From Calothrix sp. 336/3 (GTDB taxonomy: Bacteria; Cyanobacteriota; Cyanobacteriia; Cyanobacteriales; Nostocaceae), in NCBI RefSeq assembly GCF_000734895.2, contig NZ_CP011382.1:6206491-6270490 (forward strand): a stretch of 64,000 bases of DNA, in the 5' to 3' direction. The position numbers and the translations under genes are program-made. Under the pieces are notes generated by a model, which did no database searches, was not told the origin of the DNA, and saw nothing but the letters and a program-made list of their open reading frames with translations. Positions 54,095 to 63,190 of this stretch are shown here, in pieces. Position 1 is the first letter of the stretch. Each line of letters begins with the position of its first letter.

Positions 54095-54583
54095 ATGAAC
54101 AAGCAATTAGACGAAACCCTCTCCCTCGAACTTGCCAGAAAAATTAAAAGTAAATCCACAAAACCCTTTGAAAACGCTTATAAAGCAGCATTGGTGACAG
54201 AGGGAGCAAAATATGTTCAAGGTTTTTTAGTTATGCCAGGTAAACTTTACCAACCTTATGAACACGCTTGGATTGAAATCAGTGATACCTCAGATAACGA
54301 ACCTATTATCCGTATTCTTGACCCTAGTTTACCCCATTTAAAAAAGTCTCCCTCAGAGCTTTGGTATTTTGCGGCACATACTTTAACCGTTAAAAAATTA
54401 AAAGCAATTATTGAAGAATCCGAAGAAGATTATCCCGAAGACGATCCCCTACCAATTTATGGTGATGCACCCTATGAATATTATGGGGATGTGATGTTAG
54501 GGGGGAAAAATTATCTGGAAGCACATCAAGCTGCTGCGGCAAAATGCCAGGAATTAAATCAACAAAATCTCGAAAATAATTGA
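54095..54583 (+). CDS. Hypothetical protein
   Basis: 162 residues from the ATG at 54095 (MNKQLDETLSLELARKI). The in-frame start at 54056 gives a cysteine-rich leader (CLSCCYLCPC) that looks like read-through of spacer. Recognisable elements: EGAKYVQGFLVMPGKLYQPYEHAWIE, reminiscent of small enzymes that handle a His-containing surface, and an acidic stretch EESEEDYPEDDPLP. I do not recognise the family. Monocistronic, soluble. Confidence 0.65.
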   Translation: MNKQLDETLSLELARKIKSKSTKPFENAYKAALVTEGAKYVQGFLVMPGKLYQPYEHAWIEISDTSDNEPIIRILDPSLPHLKKSPSELWYFAAHTLTVKKLKAIIEESEEDYPEDDPLPIYGDAPYEYYGDVMLGGKNYLEAHQAAAAKCQELNQQNLENN

Positions 54584-54673
54584 AATATTTATTTAAAATT
54601 ACCTCCTGATGTGAATTAAAAATGCCTCTTATTACCTCATGAGGTTTTCAATATTTATTCAAATCACTCCTCA

Positions 54674-54713
54674 CTTATTACTCATAACTCATAACTCATA
54701 ACTCATAACTCTA
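54674..54713. repeat. Tandem repeat (ATAACTC) overlapping a gene end
   Basis: Five copies of a 7-base unit. It extends into the last codons and stop of the convergent NTF2-like gene (54703 onward), so the repeat forms that protein's final residues. Confidence 0.8.
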
Positions 54714-55110
54714 TCTTAAACCTGCCATCACTGCCAAAATACTCCCGATATCCACAAACCTGATCACCTCGGATATCAAAAGAAACTGCCACACGATTTT
54801 GATAACCTTCTCCTAACAACAAACCTGCGTCCCGAAATTCAAATACAACTTTGGTTGCATTACTCGTGACTCTATCAACCGCAATAATTTTTAATCCCGG
54901 ATGAAAGACTTGGGAAACGTAGGTGAAAAATTCCTCGGCACGTTCTTTTCCCACATTTAAACCAGCGAATTTTCCCAGGGGAAACCAAAAGCAAAAATCA
55001 TCCGTCAGCATATCCAAAAAATTTTGCCATTCTCCCATTTCCAAACCATGACGAAAGTGAAGAAAAGCTAGGTTAGCAACATTTAAGCTATTATCTAATT
55101 CTTGATTCAT
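54703..55110 (-). CDS. NTF2-like / SnoaL-fold small protein
   Basis: 135 residues. Cone-shaped alpha/beta barrel fold suggested by LAFLHFRHGLEMGEWQNFLDMLTDDFCFWFPLG and the later KVVFEFRDAGLLLGEGYQNRVAVSFDIRG. Such proteins bind small hydrophobic ligands or act as isomerases. The ligand is unknown. The last residues (IEL then stop) lie in a tandem repeat. No partner gene. Confidence 0.75.
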   Translation of the reverse strand: MNQELDNSLNVANLAFLHFRHGLEMGEWQNFLDMLTDDFCFWFPLGKFAGLNVGKERAEEFFTYVSQVFHPGLKIIAVDRVTSNATKVVFEFRDAGLLLGEGYQNRVAVSFDIRGDQVCGYREYFGSDGRFKIEL

Positions 55111-55405
55111 GGGTGTGAAAATTATTTACAAAATTCATATTTGCCCTTTTCAGCGAATTATATCAGCAATCTTATCTAAACGTCATTCATCATCAAAAGC
55201 GAAGTCTTGTCATTACGACTTAATGTAGCAATCCCGCAATTTTGACTGAAAAGTTCTCAAAGTAGACAAACTTTAGAGTTGCTATTGGAATGTTGCAACA
55301 AATTAGGTAATGTAGGGTGTATTAGAACAGAATTTGTCACATATCGTGAACCTTTAAAAATTCTTCTATTCCCCCTGATTCCCACTGTAGATTCAACCAT
55401 TCCTG

Positions 55406-56830
55406 ATGTCTAAAACGATAGAAGTCCGTAATCCCCGCACAGGAAAATACGATTACGTCATTATTCCCCCACCAGCAAAACTTTTAGCACAACAATGTCA
55501 CCGGATTCGCAGAGCGCAAAAAAACTGGCAGGAATTAGGTATAGGTAATCGCGCGATCGCCATCAAACAGTGGAAAAAGGAAATTCTTGCCAACAAAGAC
55601 AAAATACTAGAAGCTTTAATTATTGATACTGGTAGATTAGCCATATCAGAATTAGAACTAGATTTACTCATCAACAATATTGATAGATGGTGTAATTTAG
55701 CACCAAAAATCCTAGAGGATACAACCACAGAAACAGGAGTACCCTTCATCACTCTGCAACAAACTGCTGTACCCTATCCTTTAGTAGGAGTAATTAGCCC
55801 CTGGAATTTTCCCTTACTCCTAGCCATGATTAATACCATCCCTGCTTTACTTGCAGGATGTGCAGTCATTGTCAAACCTAGTGAAATCGCTCCCCGTTTC
55901 GTTGCACCCCTAGTTAACTCCCTAAGTCAGATACCTCACCTCAAGGATGTGCTGAATTTTGTGGAAGGAGCGGGAGAAACCGGAGCCGATTTAATTGATA
56001 ATGTCGATATGGTTTGCTTTACAGGTAGAATTGCTACAGGCAAGAAAGTTGCCCAAGCTGCCGCCAAACGTTTTATCCCAGCTTGTTTAGAATTAGCAGC
56101 CAAAAATCCAGCCATCGTTTTAGAATCAGCAGACTTAGAATTAGCAGCATCAGCGATTGTTTGGGGTGCAGTCTTTAATAGTGGACAATCTTGCTCTGCG
56201 ATCGCCAGAATTTATGTGGCTCAGTCCATATTAGAAGAATTTATCGCCAAGTTAGTCACCAAGGCAAAACGTTTACAACTTGCCTACCCTAACCTTGAAA
56301 GTGGGGATATTGGACCCATCATCTCAGAAAAACAAGCCGCAATTATCAGCGATCATCTCCTCGATGCGCGAGATTTAGGAGCAGTCTTACATTGTGGGGG
56401 AGAAATTGAAGATTACGGGGGTGCTTGGTGGTGTCGTCCCACGGTTCTATCTCAAGTCAATCATGACATGAAAGTGATGACAGAGGAAACCTTCGCACCT
56501 ATCCTACCCGTAATGGCATTTTCTGACATCTCCCAAGGTATAGAATTAGCAAACGATAGTATCTATGGGTTAAGTGCAGCTATCTTTGCAGGTTCCGATA
56601 CACAAGCATTAGAAGTTGCCCAACAAATCAACGCAGGTGCAATTAGTATTAATGATGCAGCATTAACAACCCTAATTCACGAAGGCGAAAATAATGCTTT
56701 TAATTTTTCCGGTATGGGTAATTCTGCCACAGGTGCTGCTGGATTAACACGATTCTTACGGAAAAAAGCATTTTTAGTCAAAAATCAACCAATTAACGAC
56801 CCTTGGTGGTTTAATAATTTGAGTTGTTAG
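55406..56830 (+). CDS. Aldehyde dehydrogenase family protein
   Basis: 474 residues. NAD(P)+-dependent aldehyde oxidation. The general base Glu is in CLELAAKNPAIVL (LELAAKNP in place of the more usual LELGGKxP). The nucleophile Cys is in FNSGQSCSAIARIYV, and the cofactor loop is GVISPWNFPLLLAM and CFTGRIATGKKVAQ. The substrate cannot be read. It is followed 48 bases later by a HisRS gene in the same direction. Confidence 0.92.
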   Translation: MSKTIEVRNPRTGKYDYVIIPPPAKLLAQQCHRIRRAQKNWQELGIGNRAIAIKQWKKEILANKDKILEALIIDTGRLAISELELDLLINNIDRWCNLAPKILEDTTTETGVPFITLQQTAVPYPLVGVISPWNFPLLLAMINTIPALLAGCAVIVKPSEIAPRFVAPLVNSLSQIPHLKDVLNFVEGAGETGADLIDNVDMVCFTGRIATGKKVAQAAAKRFIPACLELAAKNPAIVLESADLELAASAIVWGAVFNSGQSCSAIARIYVAQSILEEFIAKLVTKAKRLQLAYPNLESGDIGPIISEKQAAIISDHLLDARDLGAVLHCGGEIEDYGGAWWCRPTVLSQVNHDMKVMTEETFAPILPVMAFSDISQGIELANDSIYGLSAAIFAGSDTQALEVAQQINAGAISINDAALTTLIHEGENNAFNFSGMGNSATGAAGLTRFLRKKAFLVKNQPINDPWWFNNLSC

Positions 56831-56878
56831 CACCATAAAATATCAAGTAAATTAAATTTCTTCCCCATTCCCTAATCC

Positions 56879-58273
56879 ATGTCAAAATCTGAAAAAATTA
56901 ACTTCTCCACACCTAGCGGTTTTCCAGAATTTCTCCCTGGAGAAAAACGCTTAGAAGTATATTTACTCGATATTATCCGCAAAGTATATGAAAGCTACGG
57001 TTTTACCCCCATCGAAACCCCTGCTATTGAGCGACTAGAGGTTCTCCAAGCTAAGGGCAATCAAGGAGATAATATTATCTATGAAATTCACCCTATCTTA
57101 CCACCCAATCGCCAAGCAGAAAAAGACAAAGCTGGGGAAACGGGTTCCGAAGCAAGAGCTTTAAAATTTGACCAAACTGTTCCCCTCGCTGCATATATTG
57201 CCCGTCATTTAAATGATTTGACTTTCCCCTTTGCCCGCTATCAAATGGATGTTGTCTTTAGAGGAGAACGAGCTAAAGATGGACGTTTTCGTCAATTTCG
57301 CCAATGTGATATTGATGTGATTAGCAGAAAAGAATTGAGCTTATTATATGATGCTCAAATGCCAGCAATTATCACAGAAATCTTTGAAAAAATTAATATT
57401 GGTGATTTTCTCGTCCGCATAAATAATCGTAAAATTCTCACCGGATTTTTTCAATCTGTAGGTGTTGCCGAAAATAAAATCAAAACTTGCATTAGCATCA
57501 TTGATAACCTGGAAAAAATTGGAGAAGCCAAAGTTAAGCAGGAATTAGACAAAGAGGAAATTGATTCAGAAGCTACAGAGAAAATCATCGAATTTATTCA
57601 TATCAAGGGTTCTGTAGATCAGGTATTAGAAAAACTGCAATATCTCAGCCAAACTTTACCAGATGCCGAAAAATTCCAACTTGGAGTCACCGAATTACAA
57701 ACTGTCATTTCCGGTGTGAGAAATTTAGGTGTCGCCGAAAATCGCTTCTGTATAGATTTATCTATTGCCCGTGGTTTAGACTACTATACAGGTACAGTTT
57801 ATGAAACTACATTAATTGGACATGAAGCCTTAGGAAGCATCTGTTCTGGTGGAAGATATGAGGAATTAGTCGGTGTATTTTTAGGAGAAAAAATGCCCGG
57901 TGTTGGTATCTCTATCGGTTTAACTCGTTTAATTAGTCGTCTCCTAAAAGCAGGTATTTTAAATCAACTTTCGCCAACTCCTACCCAAGTGATGGTGATG
58001 AATATGCAAGCTGATTTAATTCCCCTCTACCTCAATATTTCTCAACAATTACGCCAAGCAGGATTGAATGTAGTGACTGCTTTTGAACAACGTCCTCTAG
58101 GGAAACAATTTCAGTTAGCAGAGAAACAAGGTATCCCCATCTGTGTAATTATTGGTGCTGAGGAAGCCGCAAATCAAAAAGCATCTATCAAAGACTTACG
58201 TAGTCGAGAACAAATAGAAGTTACTGTAGATGATTTAGCAACAGCAATTCACCAGCGCTTATTTAAAGATTAA
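56879..58273 (+). CDS. hisS: Histidyl-tRNA synthetase, atypical for cyanobacteria
   Basis: 464 residues, class II synthetase charging tRNA-His. Visible: motif 1 region (LLDIIRKVYESYGFTPIETPAIE), motif 2 FRGERAKDGRFRQFRQCDIDVIS, the histidine-A sequence ARGLDYYTGTVYE, motif 3 GVGISIGLTRLISRLL, and a C-terminal anticodon-binding domain (VMVMNMQADLIPL ...). The start SGFPEFLPGEK and motif 2 with QCDIDV differ from the usual cyanobacterial HisRS, which begins LPGTRDILPEE and has RYERPQKGRYRQFHQ. It may be a second or transferred copy. A terminator at 58327 closes it. Confidence 0.93.
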   Translation: MSKSEKINFSTPSGFPEFLPGEKRLEVYLLDIIRKVYESYGFTPIETPAIERLEVLQAKGNQGDNIIYEIHPILPPNRQAEKDKAGETGSEARALKFDQTVPLAAYIARHLNDLTFPFARYQMDVVFRGERAKDGRFRQFRQCDIDVISRKELSLLYDAQMPAIITEIFEKINIGDFLVRINNRKILTGFFQSVGVAENKIKTCISIIDNLEKIGEAKVKQELDKEEIDSEATEKIIEFIHIKGSVDQVLEKLQYLSQTLPDAEKFQLGVTELQTVISGVRNLGVAENRFCIDLSIARGLDYYTGTVYETTLIGHEALGSICSGGRYEELVGVFLGEKMPGVGISIGLTRLISRLLKAGILNQLSPTPTQVMVMNMQADLIPLYLNISQQLRQAGLNVVTAFEQRPLGKQFQLAEKQGIPICVIIGAEEAANQKASIKDLRSREQIEVTVDDLATAIHQRLFKD

Positions 58274-58326
58274 GATGTAGAGATGAGATAAATTTGAAAT
58301 CACAACCCAAGGAAAATCTCAGTAGA

Positions 58327-58354
58327 GACGTTATGCTATAACGTCTTGTTTTTT
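58327..58354 (+). terminator. Rho-independent terminator after hisS
   Basis: GACGTTAT / ATAACGTC 8-bp stem with 3-base loop, then TTGTTTTTT. It lies between hisS (+) and the SpoIIM gene (-). Confidence 0.9.
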
Positions 58355-58368
58355 GTAAGTTTTCAGAA

Positions 58369-59340
58369 TTAAGACGATTTTTCCCTGGTTTCCTGACGAC
58401 GATTACAATAGACAACTAAACCTATAAATAAAACTATACCAAAGAAATATTTAAAAATTCCCGGAATCACCGGATTAGGTGAGATAAAACCTTCAATAAT
58501 TCCGGCAATAACTAACATTGGAATAATCCCACAGACAAGTTGCATTGCTTGCGACGCATATAATTTGAGAGCATCAACTCGGCGATATTTTCCGGGGAAA
58601 ACTAATCCTTTGGCAATTAAAAAACCACCTCCACCAGCAAAAAAAATTGCCGGCAATTCTAAGGAACCATGGGGAAATACAAATGCCCAAAAAGGGTAAG
58701 CCAGATTATTTTGAGCCACTAAAGTACCAATTGCACCAATTAATAGCCCATTAAAAATTAATAAAAAAACTGTCGATAATCCAGCCGTAATTCCTCCAGC
58801 CACCGCAGTTAAAGAAACCGAAATATTATTAGTCATAATATTACTAGATGCCAAAGGTTCAACCCCAACTATTGAACCCATCCACAATTCATGGTCATCT
58901 CTAACCTTGGAAATCAAATGTTCTGGTACAATCAAAGACATAAAAGTTGGATCTTGCCATGCGTACCACCAAGCAATTACCGCTCCTAGGAGAAACAAGG
59001 CTGTAGACAACGCTGTGTATAGAAAAGTTTGTCGAATCACCCTAGGTAAACCCCACAAGTAAAAATGCTTAACAGCTTGCCATTCTTGTCTTCGGGAACC
59101 CTGGTATATTTGCCCATAGGCGCGAGTAGTTAGAGATTGTAGATTTTGAGACAATGTGTTACTAATTTCCTGGGTGCGACTACGGGCTAAATCTGCGGTA
59201 ACGGAGCGATACAAACTAGCCAATTCACGTATTTCGATGGCATTTAGGGACTTGAGACCTTTTTTTTCTACTTTTTGTAGTAAGGTATCTAAACGCTGCC
59301 AATTTGGCTCTCGACGGGCAATCCAACGTTGAATATTCAT
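58369..59340 (-). CDS. SpoIIM (DUF95) family membrane protein
   Basis: 323 residues. A basic, helical N-terminal cytoplasmic part (IQRWIARREPNWQRLDTLLQ; SLYRSVTADLARSRTQ) is followed by about five membrane helices including SIVGVEPLASSNIMTNNISV and AFVFPHGSLELPAIFFAGGGGFLIAKGLVFPG. In non-sporulating bacteria such proteins sit with RDD and multi-pass genes, as here, and their job is unknown. It is divergent from the membrane gene at 59422. Confidence 0.93.
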   Translation of the reverse strand: MNIQRWIARREPNWQRLDTLLQKVEKKGLKSLNAIEIRELASLYRSVTADLARSRTQEISNTLSQNLQSLTTRAYGQIYQGSRRQEWQAVKHFYLWGLPRVIRQTFLYTALSTALFLLGAVIAWWYAWQDPTFMSLIVPEHLISKVRDDHELWMGSIVGVEPLASSNIMTNNISVSLTAVAGGITAGLSTVFLLIFNGLLIGAIGTLVAQNNLAYPFWAFVFPHGSLELPAIFFAGGGGFLIAKGLVFPGKYRRVDALKLYASQAMQLVCGIIPMLVIAGIIEGFISPNPVIPGIFKYFFGIVLFIGLVVYCNRRQETREKSS

Positions 59341-59421
59341 AAATTTTGGGAATACTTATATTTGAGTTACTTTAAGATAACCTCAAAATCACTACTGTAT
59401 CGACACGGAGAACTTACCGAT

Positions 59422-60285
59422 ATGTCTAGTAACTTAGGAAGCGGCGGTTTTATGGAACCACTAAGTATTGGGAATGTGGTGACAGCTGCATTACGCTTAT
59501 ACCGTTCCCACTTCAAGCAGTATTTAGGTTTAGCTTGTCAAGGGTTATTGTGGGCGATGGTTCCTGTATATGGCTGGGCAAAAGGACATATGCTTTATGG
59601 TGTAATTGCTCGTATGGCATATGGCGAATTAGTTAATCAACCGGAAACAGTGGGGATGGTAAAAAGTCAGTTAAGACCAAGACTATGGAGTTTTTTCTTA
59701 ACACAATTACTCATGGGTTTAACTTTGTTCGGGGTGAATTTTGGTATTGGTATTATCCAGCAAATTCTAATTGTATCGATTGGTTTATTAGCGAAAGATT
59801 CTCCGATAGTTTTTGGATTAGTTTCTCTAATTATTCAGTTAGTTGGGATGGTGGGATATCTGTGGTTTTATTCTCGAATTTTTATCCCTGAATTACCTGT
59901 CGGTGTGGAAGATATGTTGGATGCGGGGCAGGCGATCGCCCGCAGTTGGGAGTTAACAAAAGGTCATGTTTGGCGGATTCAGGCAATTATTGTAGTCGCA
60001 TCTTTAATTACTTTACCTTTGATGGTCATTGCGATGATTCCTCTGTTTATTGCCTTTACCTCATTTTTTGTCATCTTTGTACCTAATATCAATAATGTTA
60101 ATTCCACTCCCAGTGAAGCTGCAATGGCAACCTTTTTTATAAGTTTAGGGATTGGCATCATTTTGATTTTGTTTGCTAGTATGCTAATTAGTCCTTTTTG
60201 GCAAGCCATCAAAGCTGTTATCTATTTTGATTTAAGAAGTCGTCGAGAAGGGTTAGGTTTGAAATTACGTGATTATGAAGTCTAG
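59422..60285 (+). CDS. Multi-pass membrane protein of the SpoIIM/RDD cluster
   Basis: 287 residues from the ATG at 59422, which has GGAG about 12 bases upstream. Longer in-frame starts would run into the divergent spoIIM start. Five or six membrane helices follow MEPLSIGNVVTAALRLYRSHFKQYL, a signature shared with membrane proteins that carry a glycerophosphodiester-phosphodiesterase-like transmembrane region. No catalytic motif. Between the SpoIIM and RDD genes, so part of the same conserved module. Confidence 0.8.
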   Translation: MSSNLGSGGFMEPLSIGNVVTAALRLYRSHFKQYLGLACQGLLWAMVPVYGWAKGHMLYGVIARMAYGELVNQPETVGMVKSQLRPRLWSFFLTQLLMGLTLFGVNFGIGIIQQILIVSIGLLAKDSPIVFGLVSLIIQLVGMVGYLWFYSRIFIPELPVGVEDMLDAGQAIARSWELTKGHVWRIQAIIVVASLITLPLMVIAMIPLFIAFTSFFVIFVPNINNVNSTPSEAAMATFFISLGIGIILILFASMLISPFWQAIKAVIYFDLRSRREGLGLKLRDYEV

Positions 60286-60514
60286 AAACGGATAATTCCC
60301 TTGGTTAAAGATTCTGGTGATAATACACAGCATTTAACCCTGTACAAAAAATCACGAATCAGACATCATCCTTGCGTAGCTTTTAATTATGATTACTGAC
60401 CAGCTAATCACGGAGAATAATCAAATATTATAACTTGCTCCTGGTACATTTTTTATATAGTAGTTTGGTTTATGTAATATTTTTTCATCTACTATCAAAA
60501 ATCAACATAATCTC

Positions 60515-61294
60515 ATGCATATTTTCAATAAAATTAAATACCGAACTCCTGAAAGTGTTGAGTTAGAATTTGTCCTGGCTGGTATTGGTAGCCGTTCCTG
60601 GGCACTGATTATTGATTATCAGATTCTGGGAATCATTTTAATCGGGTTTTTGATAGTTTGGTCAACGGTTTCTCTCCAGTTAATTGACTGGTTGGGTGGT
60701 TTTGTTAAAGGAGATAAAATTGCCAATTGGTTAACAGCGATTTTTATTCTCATTTACTACTCTGTTTATAGTGGATATTTTGTTTTTTTTGAAACGATTT
60801 GGCAAGGACAAACACCTGGTAAACGGATTGCGAAAATTCGGGTAATTCGAGATAATGGTAGACCTGTGAGTTTGTTGCAGTCAGGACTACGTGCCCTTCT
60901 CCGACCAATTGATGACACCCTATTTTTAGGAGCATTTTTTATTGCTTTTAGTCGTCGAGAAAAGCGTTTAGGTGATTGGGTAGCTGGAACAGTTGTGATT
61001 CAATCTCAAGCAGCCAAAAAACCAACTAGACTGCAAATTTCTGAGTCATCCCAAGCCATCGCCGAGGAATTATCACAAACTAGTGATTTATCTACCTTGT
61101 TACCCGATGATTTCGCCGTTGTGCGAGAATATTTACTGAGACGGGAAGGAATGTCAGCAAAGGCAAGAAGCTCTGTTGCTAAAAAATTAAGTAGCCAATT
61201 GAAGGCAATTTTGCATTTAGAAAATTTTCCCTCATCTATAAACCATGATATTTTTTTAGAAGCGATTTATTTGGCATATCAAAATCACAAATAG
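60515..61294 (+). CDS. RDD family membrane protein
   Basis: 259 residues. RDD domain (about 1-165) with three membrane helices: GIGSRSWALIIDYQILGII (Arg and Asp of the RDD motif) and TIWQGQTPGKRIAKIRVI, then RALLRPIDDTLFLGAFFIAF. The cytoplasmic C-terminal tail is helical and charged. Function unknown; RDD proteins are proposed membrane transporters or anchors. It lies 229 bases after the previous membrane gene. Confidence 0.92.
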   Translation: MHIFNKIKYRTPESVELEFVLAGIGSRSWALIIDYQILGIILIGFLIVWSTVSLQLIDWLGGFVKGDKIANWLTAIFILIYYSVYSGYFVFFETIWQGQTPGKRIAKIRVIRDNGRPVSLLQSGLRALLRPIDDTLFLGAFFIAFSRREKRLGDWVAGTVVIQSQAAKKPTRLQISESSQAIAEELSQTSDLSTLLPDDFAVVREYLLRREGMSAKARSSVAKKLSSQLKAILHLENFPSSINHDIFLEAIYLAYQNHK

Positions 61295-61460
61295 TTAATT
61301 ATTATAGATTCTGCAAACTTAATATGAGATATTGGTGAAAATGTTGTGGCAGGAGAATTATCTCTCTTTTTCCTGATTGCCCATGAATAATCCCTCTCTT
61401 ATACTGTAGTTTGCTGCATACGTGGCGATAGGCGATCATCAGCAAGGAAGCTTAATCATA

Positions 61461-61907
61461 GTGGCTCATACTTTTATCCTAGAACCAGGACGGTGGATAC
61501 TACAAGGCAGTTGGTTAGAACGGGATGGAATGCCAATTAGTGTCAAAGGTTTAGTTTTGGTTGCTTGGCATCGAGATAATTGGTTCACTATGATTACAAA
61601 ACTCATATTTCCTGGCGATCGCCCAGAAATTGCCCTACAGTACAAAGGTCGTCTGGATAATGGCAAGCGACAATATACATTTTTATTGCAAAATAATCTC
61701 CTAGGACAGGCAGAAGGGGAAGGTTGGGTAGGTTTAGATACGATTGTGCAACGCTACTGGGTACTGAGCGATCGCCAACGTCGTAGTGGTTTTGAAACTC
61801 TACACCGTATCAGTGATGATACTTATTACCTCACTAGTGGAATTATGGCGGGTCATTACCTTATCAGTACCATGGAAGGTAATCTGGAACGACAAGCTGT
61901 TCAGTAG
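61461..61907 (+). CDS. Conserved hypothetical protein
   Basis: 148 residues from the GTG at 61461 (AHTFILEPGRWILQGSWL), preceded by AAGGAAG at about 61444. An in-frame GTG at 61422 is possible but gives a poor leader. Beta-strand-rich sequence: WLERDGMPISVKGLVLVAWH, IALQYKGRLDNGKRQYTFLLQ and GWVGLDTIVQRYWVLSDRQRR. I do not recognise a named domain. Soluble. Confidence 0.7.
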   Translation: MAHTFILEPGRWILQGSWLERDGMPISVKGLVLVAWHRDNWFTMITKLIFPGDRPEIALQYKGRLDNGKRQYTFLLQNNLLGQAEGEGWVGLDTIVQRYWVLSDRQRRSGFETLHRISDDTYYLTSGIMAGHYLISTMEGNLERQAVQ

Positions 61908-62086
61908 GGAGTAGCAAGATTAATTCAGCAATGGAAGCTCTCACCGCTTTGCATCTGCAAAATGAGTGAAACCTATATACTGCACAGATTTTGAACTTTG
62001 CACTTGAAAATTTTGAATTCCCCATACTGGTACTAGTACTCCCTTTTAGGATAAGATTTGTATCGAAATTCCAGACGTGAGAAAGC

Positions 62087-62491
62087 ATGGCGCAACTAGA
62101 GCAATTACTGAGAATGGCAGAAGATGAACTGACAGAGTACAGCACCGATGCTCGCAAAATTGAAAAACTGCGCCGTAAGATTAGTCTGGCAATTCCCCTT
62201 GTGCAACAAAGACAACTCAAGGCAGAATTATTACAGATAATGCCATCTGACCAGATGAGCAAAATAGTTGAAGAACAAAGACAAACTGTGGCTCTGCCAT
62301 TCTGGGGAATAGCTGGTTTAGGTTTACTATTAGGTATTTCTCTCAATCAACCTGTGGGAATTGTGGCATCCGTCATCAGTACTGTTGTTGCCATTAGAAT
62401 TCAAAAGTGGGGCTGGCAGTTACAAGCAAAACGCTTACTTTTACAGACTTTTGAAGACATTGAAGCCCGTATTAGCCAACCTAATAGCTAA
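62087..62491 (+). CDS. Small membrane protein with coiled coil
   Basis: 134 residues. Amphipathic coiled coil (about 1-65, LRMAEDELTEYSTDARKIEKL), then two hydrophobic helices (LPFWGIAGLGLLLGISL and VGIVASVISTVVAIRI) and a charged end. No known domain recognised. Monocistronic on the + strand. Confidence 0.65.
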   Translation: MAQLEQLLRMAEDELTEYSTDARKIEKLRRKISLAIPLVQQRQLKAELLQIMPSDQMSKIVEEQRQTVALPFWGIAGLGLLLGISLNQPVGIVASVISTVVAIRIQKWGWQLQAKRLLLQTFEDIEARISQPNS

Positions 62492-62504
62492 ATTGGCGAT
62501 GATA

Positions 62505-62565
62505 GGCGATTGAGCTACGCTCCGCTAAAGCAATAGAACTCCGTTCCGCTACGCGATCGCTCTGT
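62505..62565. repeat. Interspersed GGAGCGTAGCTC-type repeat, inverted copies
   Basis: GAGCTACGCTCCGCTAAAGC and GTTCCGCTACGCGATCGCTC lie in tandem on the minus sense. Same family as 5632-5669 and 35132-35163. Confidence 0.7.
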
Positions 62566-62581
62566 ACAGTCACTTATAAGG

Positions 62582-62587
62582 TATAAT
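62582..62587 (+). promoter_or_regulatory. Possible -10 box of the second RRM gene
   Basis: TATAAT in an AT-rich stretch, about 185 bases upstream of the ATG. The position would give a long 5' UTR, as known for cold-inducible Rbp genes. No clear -35. Confidence 0.35.
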
Positions 62588-62771
62588 TATATAAAATTTT
62601 ACAAAAATTTCTCTATTTTTTTGCCTAATAGGGGCATTCGTTGTGCTATCCTGTTTATTGAGAGTTAATTCGGCGACGGCGTTTGTTATTGATAGGCTTT
62701 TTCCTCTTAGTCTTCACAGACTTTTCTCCGAAATCTAAATCTCTACAAACTTATGATTTTGGAGACTTTAT

Positions 62772-63077
62772 ATGTCAATTTATGTAGGCAACCTTTCTTA
62801 CCAAGTTACTGAAGAAAGTTTGAATGCAGTTTTTGCAGAATACGGCACCGTAAAACGAGTTCAGTTACCTACTGACCGTGAAACAGGTCGTTTACGCGGT
62901 TTTGGTTTTGTAGAAATGGGTACAGAAGCTGAAGAAGCTGCTGCCATTGAAGCTCTTGATGGTGCTGAATGGATGGGTCGTGACCTTAAAGTTAATAAAG
63001 CAAAACCCAAGGAAGACAGAGGTTCCTTCGGTGGTAATAGAGGTAATAACAGATTCGGTGGTGGAAACCGCTACTAA
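62772..63077 (+). CDS. Glycine-rich RRM RNA-binding protein
   Basis: 101 residues. One RRM (RNP2 IYVGNL, RNP1 RGFGFVEM) then a Gly/Asn/Arg tail GSFGGNRGNNRFGGGNRY. This is the classic cyanobacterial cold-shock Rbp layout. It is a paralogue of the protein at 7471, which lacks the glycine tail. GGAG is at about 62760-62763. A strong terminator follows. Likely an RNA chaperone or mRNA-localising protein; target unknown. Confidence 0.95.
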   Translation: MSIYVGNLSYQVTEESLNAVFAEYGTVKRVQLPTDRETGRLRGFGFVEMGTEAEEAAAIEALDGAEWMGRDLKVNKAKPKEDRGSFGGNRGNNRFGGGNRY

Positions 63078-63146
63078 GATTCATCTCTAAAAATAGCTGT
63101 TTTCAGCTAACCTCACTAGTCTAAAAAATTTACTGGATTTAGTAGC

Positions 63147-63175
63147 GGCTCAGGCAAGAATGCTTGAGCCTTTTT
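63147..63175 (+). terminator. Rho-independent terminator after the second RRM gene
   Basis: GGCTCAGGCA / TGCTTGAGCC stem with AGAA loop and TTTTT. Confidence 0.92.
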
Positions 63176-63190
63176 AATGTCACATTCAAA

